NCBI GenBank assembly: GCA_002403445.1
Contig: DHHU01000052.1
Coordinates: 27,270 to 43,500, forward strand
DNA: 16,231 nt
Direction: 5' to 3'
Origin: Salinisphaeraceae bacterium UBA4764
GTDB lineage: Bacteria; Pseudomonadota; Gammaproteobacteria; Nevskiales; Salinisphaeraceae
The translations under genes were made by a program, and so were the position numbers. Positions 8,145-14,536 of the stretch are shown piece after piece. Positions within the stretch are counted from its first letter, which is position 1. Every line of letters starts with the position of its first letter. The notes beneath the pieces are model-generated. The model was not told where the DNA came from. It searched no databases and was given only the letters and a program-made list of their open reading frames with translations.

Positions 8145-8421
8145 TAGACGGGTCATTTGTGGACGGAAGTCGCCTGTCACAGCCCACTAATAGCCCAGCA
8201 AAAGGCCCCTATGGGCTTGCCCAGTCGCACTCTATTGCAAGCAGTGCAACATAGGCTCTATTCATTGCTAGCGCTCAGACTGGATAAACGGATCGATCGG
8301 CTAACTCCGGCTCATTGCATGTTGGAAGAGGCTATACACGACTCGCCTATTCGCTGCAGTGGTACGATAAAAATACATTGCCCGAGAACCGTGGTAATCC
8401 AAACTGTCACGCCAAAAGCAC
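8145..8421. other. Gap upstream of rarA without a recognisable gene
   Basis: A plus-strand frame of 91 codons (8157-8432) overlaps the rarA start and resembles nothing I know. The short inverted repeat AGGCCCCTATGGGCTT lies at about 8202-8217. In E. coli lolA precedes rarA; I could not find a lolA remnant here. The rarA promoter probably lies in this stretch, but no box is convincing. Confidence 0.3.
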
Positions 8422-9810
8422 ATGCCATTTAAGGATCAGTCGACGATCCCAGACGGACGACCACTGGCCGATCGGTTACGCCCAGAATGCCTGGCCGACG
8501 TCGCTGGTCAATCGCATATTCTTGGTGAAGACAAACCGTTGCCGCGTGCGTTGGCTGCGGGGCACATTCATTCCATGATTCTATGGGGGCCGCCGGGCAC
8601 CGGCAAGACCACGCTGGCGCGACTGCTGGCGAAGGCCGTTGATTTAGAATTCGTACAGATTTCTGCTGTCATGGCCGGGGTCAAGGACATTCGCCAAGCC
8701 ATTACCCAAGCACAGGATACCCTCGCCCAGTCGGGCCGAGGGACGCTGTTTTTCGTTGACGAAGTTCACCGTTTCAACAAAGCCCAGCAGGATGGCCTGC
8801 TACCTTACGTGGAGGATGGCACCGTCGTTCTTGTCGGGGCGACCACAGAAAATCCGTCATTCGAAGTCAACAACGCATTGCTCTCTCGAACCCGCACTTA
8901 TGTGCTTCGCGGGCTAGACAGTGACGTCATCCGCCAGTTGATCGATCGAGCACTGAACGATTCCGAAAACGGTTTGGGTGATCGCAGCCTTGTGATGTCT
9001 GACGATCTACGAAATCAACTGGCTGCGCAAGCCGATGGGGATGCCCGGCGAGCGCTCAACCTGCTTGAACTCGCCGCGGATATCGCAGATGCGCATAGTG
9101 AAGCATCACAGCGTGAAATTACACAGGCCGATGTTGATGAGGTGCTGACGGGTGGATTGCGGCGTTTCGATAAGAATGGTGACTATTTCTACGATCAGAT
9201 GTCAGCGATCCATAAAAGTGTCCGCGGGTCGGATCCTGATGCGGCACTCTACTGGTTAGCCCGAATGCTCGAAGCCGGCTGTGATGAACACTATGTGGCG
9301 AGGCGCGTTGTCCGCATGGCCAGTGAAGATATTGGCAATGCCGATCCCCGCGCACTGCGCTTGTGTCTTGATGCCTGGGAGACATTTGATCGACTTGGCA
9401 GCCCGGAAGGCGAGCTTGCCATTGCCCAGGCTGTTGCATACCTAGCCTGCGCACCCAAATCCAACGCGGTATATTCGGCTTTCAATGCCGCTTGGCGGGA
9501 TGCGCGTGACAAGGGCTCGCTCGAGGTGCCAATGCACATCCGCAATGCACCGACAAAGCTGATGAAAGAGCTTGGCTATGCTGACGGCTATCGGTATGAC
9601 CACAACGAGAGTGATGGTTATGCGGCCGGAGAAACATATCTGCCGGACGAGCTCGTTGGCACGCGCTACTACGACCCGCCGGCACGAGGTCTGGAAACCA
9701 AGATTCGCGATAAGTTGAGCCGGCTACGCCAACGGGATGCCGAACAGGAGACTCGCAGGCAAACCAGTCAACCGGCCGCGAGCAATGCAGCCTCAGAGCG
9801 CAACGGATGA
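8422..9810 (+). CDS. rarA: Replication-associated recombination protein A (RarA/MgsA), AAA+ ATPase
   Basis: A 462-residue clamp-loader-like AAA+ ATPase that acts at stalled replication forks and binds SSB and DNA ends. The Walker A GPPGTGKT is at 56-63, the Walker B FVDEVHRF at 111-118, sensor 1 GATTENPSF at 139-147, and the probable arginine finger is in LLSRTR (153-158). The helical and C-terminal tetramerisation regions are intact: HKSVRGSDPDAALYW, ASEDIGNADPRA, YLACAPKSNAVY and HIRNAPTKLMKELGY. Length and order match E. coli RarA (447), with a slightly longer polar tail. The ATG at 8422 fits the family N-terminus, but I see no good ribosome-binding site before it. It appears to be transcribed alone. 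Confidence 0.95.
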   Translation: MPFKDQSTIPDGRPLADRLRPECLADVAGQSHILGEDKPLPRALAAGHIHSMILWGPPGTGKTTLARLLAKAVDLEFVQISAVMAGVKDIRQAITQAQDTLAQSGRGTLFFVDEVHRFNKAQQDGLLPYVEDGTVVLVGATTENPSFEVNNALLSRTRTYVLRGLDSDVIRQLIDRALNDSENGLGDRSLVMSDDLRNQLAAQADGDARRALNLLELAADIADAHSEASQREITQADVDEVLTGGLRRFDKNGDYFYDQMSAIHKSVRGSDPDAALYWLARMLEAGCDEHYVARRVVRMASEDIGNADPRALRLCLDAWETFDRLGSPEGELAIAQAVAYLACAPKSNAVYSAFNAAWRDARDKGSLEVPMHIRNAPTKLMKELGYADGYRYDHNESDGYAAGETYLPDELVGTRYYDPPARGLETKIRDKLSRLRQRDAEQETRRQTSQPAASNAASERNG

Positions 9811-9820
9811 CTCGCAATGA

Positions 9821-9864
9821 AGCCCCCACAGGTTCGGTCCCAGCTGTGGCATTGTCAGGGGGCT
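9821..9864 (+). repeat. Inverted repeat after rarA, possible terminator hairpin
   Basis: AGCCCCC (9821-9827) pairs with GGGGGCT (9858-9864), and inside it CCACAG (9826-9831) pairs with CTGTGG (9844-9849). It lies 11 bases past the rarA stop. No T-run follows, so intrinsic termination is not assured. Confidence 0.4.
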
Positions 9865-9897
9865 CATGGACGATTTCGAACCGATACCCTTCACCTG

Positions 9898-10088
9898 CTA
9901 TAGTTCGTCAACACGGATATAGGCGCCGTTGGCTTTGCGATCTTTAATGATCGCCCAAGCTTTCGAGCGCCCAACCCATTTAAGCTGCTGCAGTTCCTCA
10001 GAGCTGGCCATTTGACGATTAACTGTCGCAAGTGCGCTTGTGGCAAAAACTCTGCAACCAACAGAGCGCCCTCAAAATTTTTCTTGAG
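9898..10088 (-). pseudogene. Remnant of a ComEA-like helix-hairpin-helix secreted protein
   Basis: On the minus strand, codons ending at the TAG at 9898-9900 encode EELQQLKWVGRSKAWAII and then ANGAYIRVDEL. This is the DNA-binding helix-hairpin-helix of small periplasmic ComEA-type proteins (pattern TASAEELQ..GVG..KA.AI...R..NG....VDEL). Just before it comes FATSALATVN, the end of a signal peptide. The start of the signal peptide (KKNFEGALLVA, 10085-10053) is in another frame; two extra bases near 10050 would explain the break. The expected start codon before KKN reads CTC. Full ComEA domains continue past VDEL by some 20 residues, so the end also looks lost. Fragment identity is fairly clear; its inactivity is inferred. 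Confidence 0.7.
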
Positions 10089-10101
10089 GTAGCCACCGAT
10101 G

Positions 10102-10342
10102 TAAAACGGGGGCGGCGGGCGTGCAATCGCCGTTGGCCAATTGAGCAAGTTGGCGGACATGATCTAACTTATATTGGATTCCATGTCGCCTACATATCAA
10201 AATTTAGTCCTGTGCCGCCTGCGATCGATAATGAAAGACCTCAGCGAGACTCATTGCGGATACTATTCTCACTTACAGATCCGCCACTTAAAGAATAAAA
10301 AAGCGGACTATATACGGTACTGACCTTTCGGCTCTTTACACT
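10102..10342. other. Upstream region of the HAD gene, no gene seen
   Basis: No gene is supported here. AT-rich sequence at 10285-10318 (including AATAAAAAAG and CTATATAC) probably contains the promoter of the downstream HAD gene, but no -35/-10 pair is convincing and no clear Shine-Dalgarno precedes the ATG at 10343. Confidence 0.3.
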
Positions 10343-11074
10343 ATGAATGATCGACTTGCGCTTGGAGAAATGTCGCCCGATGTGGTGGCTATCGTCACTG
10401 ACATCGATAACACGTTGGCAAAACGCGATGATGCCAGCGAAACCCTTTCCAGCCACACGCGGCGAGCCTTCGGCCAGTGGTTACAAGCTCGTATCGACGA
10501 TAGCCCCGTTAGCGCCGCTTTGGAATTACGGTCGGCTGTTGAGTCTGAGATTGGCGAAGTTTCAACCGACACCGTCATCAATCACGCATACCAATGGATA
10601 CGGGAGCAACGCCAGTCACCGGCGCTTGAAACGGCTCTGGGCGAATTCTGGCGGACGGGTTATGCCGAGAATTCGCTCGACAATACATTGGCACCCGATG
10701 CGGTGGCCGGATTGGAATTCTGGGCCGAGGACAGACGCGCACTGTTCATATTTTCTGAAAGACCGCGCGTTGCGCAACAGGCTCTGATTTCTCACAGTGA
10801 CCACGGCGATCTGGGCGAGTTATTCGCTGGTTTTTTCGACACGCGCATGGGACCGCCGGATTCACCGGCCACCTACCATACGATCGCGGCAGCGCTAGGT
10901 GAAATTCCGGCCAGCATTCTATTTATATCGGCCACCCTCGATTCACTTGATGCGGCGGCCGAAGCGGGATGGCAAACCTGTTTTATTGTCCGCGACGCCG
11001 AAACCGAAGAAGTCGCCGATCAACAAAATGACCACCCGGTCGTGACCGGATTCGATAGTATTGAACTGCTTTGA
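10343..11074 (+). CDS. MtnC-like (enolase-phosphatase E1/acireductone synthase family) HAD protein with altered catalytic motifs
   Basis: A 243-residue HAD-superfamily protein whose overall pattern follows enolase-phosphatase E1 of methionine salvage: AYQWIREQRQSPALETALGE (82-101), SHSDHGDLGELFAGFFDTR (150-168), then an AALGEIPASILFIS stretch and AGWQTCFIVRD. Motif I reads DIDNT (Asp20, Asp22), where MtnC has DIEGT. Motif II keeps one serine (Ser138) of the SSGS signature. The motif III lysine after FDTR-G is Pro172, and the motif IV aspartate after LFxS is Ala197. Without these it is unlikely to carry out the MtnC reaction. No other methionine salvage gene is nearby. It could be a pseudo-enzyme, a protein with a new role, or a gene in early decay. 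It converges on manC with 17 bp between. Confidence 0.75.
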   Translation: MNDRLALGEMSPDVVAIVTDIDNTLAKRDDASETLSSHTRRAFGQWLQARIDDSPVSAALELRSAVESEIGEVSTDTVINHAYQWIREQRQSPALETALGEFWRTGYAENSLDNTLAPDAVAGLEFWAEDRRALFIFSERPRVAQQALISHSDHGDLGELFAGFFDTRMGPPDSPATYHTIAAALGEIPASILFISATLDSLDAAAEAGWQTCFIVRDAETEEVADQQNDHPVVTGFDSIELL

Positions 11075-11091
11075 CCGCTATACAAGAGTGA

Positions 11092-12534
11092 CTACTCGGA
11101 AGCGGCGCGTCCATAGCAATCATCGAAGCGGATAATATCGTCCTCGCCCAAATAACTCCCGGACTGAACTTCGATCAGATCCAATTCTTCCTCTCCAGGA
11201 TTCTCCAGACGATGTATTGCGCCCTGGGGGATAAACGTCGATTGATTGGCGATCAGGTCATCGGTCCAGTCGTCGCAGGTCACGCGGGCCCTACCCGCCA
11301 CCACAACCCAGTGTTCGGCTCGGTAGTCATGTTTTTGTAGTGACAATTGGCCGCCTGGATTTACTTTGATGTGTTTGACCTGGAAACAGGGTCCGGACGC
11401 GACTTGTTCATAACTCCCCCAAGGACGATAGACGCACGGATAGCAATTGGCTTCGGCACGGTCATTGTTTTGCAACTTCTTGACCAGATCGCCGACGCGC
11501 TGCTCATGGCTCTGATCAGCCACAAGTACGGCATCGGCGGTTTCGATGATAATTTGATTGGACGTGCCAAGTACGGCCACCAGTCTGCTGCCACTATAGA
11601 CCAGACAATCCTGGGCATCTTCTAGCCAAGCGTCGCCGTGAACGCTGTTGCCCCGCGCATCCGTGCCGGTTGCACGGGCCACGGCACGCCAACTTCCCAG
11701 ATCGTTCCAGCCAGCGTCCAGCACGACCATCACCGCATCACGGGTTCGCTCCATGACGGCGTAGTCGATGGATTGATCCGGACTGGCAGCAAATGATTCG
11801 GCATCCAAACGCAGAAAATCAAAATCCGCGACAGCATTAGCGTAAGCGGTGGCGGCCGCGTCGGCAATCAACGGCTCAAAAGTGGACAACGCCGTTAGAT
11901 AATCAGAAGCAGCAAACAAAAACATGCCGCTGTTCCAGTAATAGCCATCGGCCTCAAGATAAGTTGTCGCGGTCGCGGCATCAGGTTTTTCCACGAAAGA
12001 TTCCACGCGCTTGAAATCGCCACCGAGAGCATCAACAGCGTAAATGTAACCATAGCCCGTTTCTGGCCGCGATGGGGGCACACCGAACAACGCCAATGAC
12101 GGCGATTCGAGCCGAGCAAGAGCTGCCGAAACGGTGGCAGCAAAGGCGTCGTCATTATCAATAGCGTGGTCCGTCGGCAGCACTAACAGTCGGACATTGA
12201 CGCCGTATTTCGCAGATGCTTCATGGGCCGCCGCGGCAATAGCTGCGGCTGTACCCCGTGCTGTCGGCTCCAGCAGGATGCGTCCAGAAAAACCGGCTTC
12301 ATGCAATTGTTTGGCGAGAACAAAACGATGCTCATCTCGACCAATCAGAATGGGCGCCGCAAGCTCCGGGAGTCCGGCTAATCGGGCGAGTGTTTGTTCG
12401 AGCAGCGTATCGTTGCCGGTTGGCTTCAAAAACTGCTTGGGACGGGCCGATCGTGACAAAGGCCACAGACGTGAGCCGATGCCGCCCGCCAGCAGTATCG
12501 GCACACAGGAGTTCTCTTCATCCGGTTTAAGCAT
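11092..12534 (-). CDS. manC: Mannose-1-phosphate guanylyltransferase / mannose-6-phosphate isomerase (bifunctional)
   Basis: A 480-residue fused enzyme of the AlgA/ManC/CpsB type that makes GDP-mannose for exopolysaccharide or O-antigen. The N-terminal pyrophosphorylase domain has LLAGGIGSRLWPLSR (14-28) followed by PKQF, and FVEKP at 180-184. The C-terminal cupin isomerase domain (about 365-475) has RPWGSYE (370-376), KHDYRAEHWVVV (401-412) and IPQGAIHRLENPG (435-447), which include its metal-binding residues. The ATG at 12534 overlaps by one base the TAA that ends the broken dsbA frame (TAATG). Its ribosome-binding site GAAGGA lies within that dsbA tail. The gene was therefore probably expressed together with dsbA. 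No phosphomannomutase gene is in the window. Confidence 0.95.
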   Translation of the reverse strand: MLKPDEENSCVPILLAGGIGSRLWPLSRSARPKQFLKPTGNDTLLEQTLARLAGLPELAAPILIGRDEHRFVLAKQLHEAGFSGRILLEPTARGTAAAIAAAAHEASAKYGVNVRLLVLPTDHAIDNDDAFAATVSAALARLESPSLALFGVPPSRPETGYGYIYAVDALGGDFKRVESFVEKPDAATATTYLEADGYYWNSGMFLFAASDYLTALSTFEPLIADAAATAYANAVADFDFLRLDAESFAASPDQSIDYAVMERTRDAVMVVLDAGWNDLGSWRAVARATGTDARGNSVHGDAWLEDAQDCLVYSGSRLVAVLGTSNQIIIETADAVLVADQSHEQRVGDLVKKLQNNDRAEANCYPCVYRPWGSYEQVASGPCFQVKHIKVNPGGQLSLQKHDYRAEHWVVVAGRARVTCDDWTDDLIANQSTFIPQGAIHRLENPGEEELDLIEVQSGSYLGEDDIIRFDDCYGRAASE

Positions 12535-13199
12535 TACTTAGATTCCTTCAAATCACGCGCACGGCGTGCTTGGGCAATGAAATAGTCCGTGACTCATGGC
12601 ATCCGTGGGTTACTCTCCGCCGTGCCATCACTGAACCAATAACGCCCAGTGACTAGGGTGGGCACCGAGCGTGCACCGCATCGACGCATGCGTTTAGGCG
12701 CTCGATGCATCGACTGTGTCACCGGTTGACTCTCGTAAAGCTGGAGAAAGCGCTTGATGCATAGACTGTGTACATTGGAAAAGCTCGGTTTGTGGCCCAC
12801 TGACCCCACGGTCGATGTTGTCGATGAAGCGTGAAATACTCTGTCGTGAAGCTGGTCCACCATGCGAAGTGCGGGTTCCATATCATAAATCCGCGCAAAG
12901 ATTCGCGAGCTGCGCCCATATATAACGGGCAAATAACTAAATTGGACGTCCGGCGCGAGGTGTCGAACCCAAGTTGCCAGCCTCATTTTGAATGGAAAAC
13001 AGTACGAGCAACTATACAAAAAGAATTCCTTAGCGCGCACGGCTGACGAAGTTGGCCGATTGCTCGGATTATTGAGGACCTTGTAATTCTGACCCGTCTG
13101 ATAGCTTGGCACCGGGTTATGGGCTGTTGCGACAGTAGCCGCCGTGATGCCGACCCGAAAGGTACATACGAATGCGATTCGACGCATGAAACAAACCAT
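12534..13199 (-). pseudogene. dsbA: DsbA-like thiol:disulfide interchange protein, interrupted by an in-frame TGA
   Basis: A periplasmic thioredoxin-fold oxidase gene in decay. The frame from the ATG at 13199 (or 13187) gives a poor signal peptide, then EFFLYSCSYC with the CxxC pair at residues 64 and 67 (CPHC in active DsbA). A helical insert (HLAPDVQFSYLPVIYG and onward) and the cis-proline loop SVPTLVTGRY (Pro180) follow. TGA at 12594-12596 then stops translation after 201 residues. Reading straight on in the same frame gives VTDYFIAQARRARDLKESK and a TAA overlapping the manC start. That segment is the expected last DsbA helix, so the TGA replaced a sense codon. Other substitutions in the middle suggest relaxed selection. 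dsbA lies near engB in pseudomonads too. A truncated yet active protein cannot be fully excluded. Confidence 0.8.
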
Positions 13200-13300
13200 A
13201 TATCAGATCACGCGTAAACTATGTTGTGACGCCGACTCGCCCGCAAGCGCACCCGATACTGCGACGGCTCCTTGTTTATCGAGGTTTGGGAGAATCCGCA

Positions 13301-13933
13301 ATGGCCGACAACATCCTCACAGCGTCAACGTTTCAGAACATGGCTTTCGAATGCTCGGCGCCGAACCCCGGAGTGTTTCCCGAGCCCGACCGGCCGGAAA
13401 TCGCTTTTGCGGGGCGCTCGAACAGCGGCAAATCCAGCGCCCTGAATGCCATTTGCGGCCGTAAGAATCTGGCTCGTACCAGCAAGACCCCGGGCCGAAC
13501 ACAGATGATCAATTTCTTCGCCACGCCGGGTCTACGATTAGCTGATCTGCCAGGTTACGGCTACGCCAAGGTCTCAGCCAGCAAAAAAGACAGTTGGCGC
13601 AACTTAATCGAGACGTATCTGGCGCAGCGCAAGGCGTTATCGGCAGTGGTACTGATCATGGATTCGCGGCGACCGCTTGGCGATTTTGACCGGACTCTTC
13701 TAGCCTGGGGCCAAGAGTATGGTCTCAGTTTCTTCGGGCTTTTGACCAAGGCCGACAAACTTGGCAATCAAGCGCAAATCGAAACCCGGCGGCGTGTAGC
13801 CGGTGTCGTGGGCTCCGGTGCCGTTTTGTTGTTCTCAGCAACGCGTCGTCAGGGGGTTGATACGGCGCGGGAGGTACTGGCCGGGTTTGCTGCCGAAGCG
13901 GGTGACGGTTTTGATGAGGCCAATCCAACCTAG
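13301..13933 (+). CDS. engB: Ribosome biogenesis GTP-binding protein EngB (YihA/YsxC)
   Basis: A 210-residue GTPase needed for assembly of the large ribosomal subunit. All the G motifs are present: G1 GRSNSGKSS (38-46), G2 TPGRTQ (63-68), G3 DLPGYG (82-87), G4 TKAD (149-152) and G5 SAT (179-181). Length and order are typical. I chose the ATG at 13301 because GGGAG (13288-13292) stands 8 bases before it; an upstream start at 13226 would add 25 residues not seen in relatives. It converges on polA, the same arrangement as polA-spf-yihA in E. coli. Confidence 0.95.
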   Translation: MADNILTASTFQNMAFECSAPNPGVFPEPDRPEIAFAGRSNSGKSSALNAICGRKNLARTSKTPGRTQMINFFATPGLRLADLPGYGYAKVSASKKDSWRNLIETYLAQRKALSAVVLIMDSRRPLGDFDRTLLAWGQEYGLSFFGLLTKADKLGNQAQIETRRRVAGVVGSGAVLLFSATRRQGVDTAREVLAGFAAEAGDGFDEANPT

Positions 13934-13957
13934 GAACTATTCCGATGACCACCGGAT

Positions 13958-13986
13958 AAAAAACCCGGCCGGAAATATCCGGCCGG
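13958..13986 (-). terminator. Strong rho-independent terminator, minus strand
   Basis: CCGGCCGG is repeated as a perfect 8-bp stem around a 6-base loop (13965-13972 with 13979-13986). On the minus strand it is followed by G and six T. On the plus strand no T-run follows, so it serves transcripts from the polA side rather than engB. Confidence 0.85.
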
Positions 13987-14123
13987 TACGGGGCGTCTTG
14001 CCACTCTGCAAGATAAGAAGAGAGACCTCGGCGGCAGGGGGAGTGCCGCCGAGATCAAGTCCAGCATTGTGAAAGCTGGAGATAACCGCTCAGGGAGAAA
14101 AGCGGGTAAGCTTATCGCTTACA
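13958..14123 (-). ncRNA. Candidate Hfq-type small RNA in the Spot 42/ErsA position, polA strand
   Basis: Read on the minus strand from about 14122, the sequence gives four hairpins and a tail. A 5' hairpin has stem GTAAGC/GCTTAC (14122-14106). A second has stem CCGCT/AGCGG (14105-14086) with a loop containing UUCUCCC. A third is UCCAGC/GCUGGA (14080-14060). A fourth is a 10-bp stem CTCGGCGGCA/TGCCGCCGAG (14053-14027) with the loop CUCCCCC. A pyrimidine-rich single strand GUCUCUCUUCUUAUCUU (14026-14010) follows, and then a GC-rich terminator with six U. C-rich loops, a U/C tract and a U-tailed terminator are the usual parts of Hfq-dependent regulators. The length would be about 165 nt. Transcription is not shown by sequence; the segment could instead be the 3' UTR of polA. 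Confidence 0.6.
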
Positions 14124-14128
14124 TAGGC

Positions 14129-14155
14129 TCAGACACGCGCTCGGCAGCAGTGTTC
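14129..14155 (-). promoter_or_regulatory. sigmaE/AlgU-like promoter for the candidate small RNA
   Basis: On the minus strand GAACAC (14155-14150) and TCTGA (14133-14129) are separated by exactly 16 bases. This closely fits the extracytoplasmic stress sigma pattern GAACTT-N16-TCTGA. Transcription would begin near 14122-14124, just at the first hairpin. As I recall, Pseudomonas ErsA, at the same locus, is AlgU-dependent. Confidence 0.55.
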
Positions 14156-14536
14156 CCGTATCCCCCAAAAAAATTTTGGCTTGTCCAGCGCGCGGGCTGC
14201 CTCAACGCAAAACGATGCAGCGGTTATGGGACGTACCTCTCCCATAGTAGGCAACGTCAAACGTAACGAACTCGATCACAAATCGAGTCTCACAACCCGT
14301 CTAGGCTGGGATTCTCGAAAGCACGCAATCCTGCAAGCCGAGCCAGTAACCCGGTATGATTCGATTCGCGAGAATTTGCGTGGCAGCCCTGAGAAAAAAG
14401 GGTTGAAATGGTTGTAGAGGGTATCTAGCAGGTCAGCCTATCGAAGCAAGGAGTCGCTGCCAGGTCTCCGGTGTCGGGCGCAGTCGCAGCCGTTTTAAGG
14501 GAGTTCGGACGCACGCACATAGCTATGCTGTAAGTC
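14156..14536. other. polA 3' flank with additional inverted repeats, no intact gene
   Basis: Two perfect 7-bp inverted repeats stand out: TATGGGA/TCCCATA (14225-14246) and ACTCGAT/ATCGAGT (14270-14288). The palindrome CATAGCTATG (14518-14527) lies just after the polA stop. On the minus strand a short frame near 14510-14430 reads RLRLRPTPETWQRLLASIG and looks protein-like, but it has no start and I cannot assign it. No T-tailed terminator is evident directly after polA. Confidence 0.35.

Noticed and set aside
7906..8187. 93-codon minus-strand frame as a gene of its own
   Set aside because: It contains transposase pieces (RYTAAYMCLLAETD, GHLHNL) and is better explained as one part of the broken transposase.
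9891..10160. 89-codon minus-strand frame as an intact small gene
   Set aside because: Only its middle (KKNFEGALLVA) fits a signal peptide; the matching helix-hairpin-helix lies in another frame, so it is treated as a ComEA-like remnant.
13226..13300. Upstream start for engB
   Set aside because: It adds 25 residues not seen in the family, while a good ribosome-binding site supports the ATG at 13301.
14161..14180. CCAAAA/TTTTGG hairpin with a T-rich loop as a terminator for polA
   Set aside because: The stem is only 6 bp and mostly A-T; on the polA strand it is followed by G-rich sequence and no T-run.
14069..14417. Plus-strand frames of 65 and 78 codons between engB and polA
   Set aside because: Their translations resemble nothing known and they lie across the hairpin-rich region, which is better explained as structured RNA or noncoding sequence.
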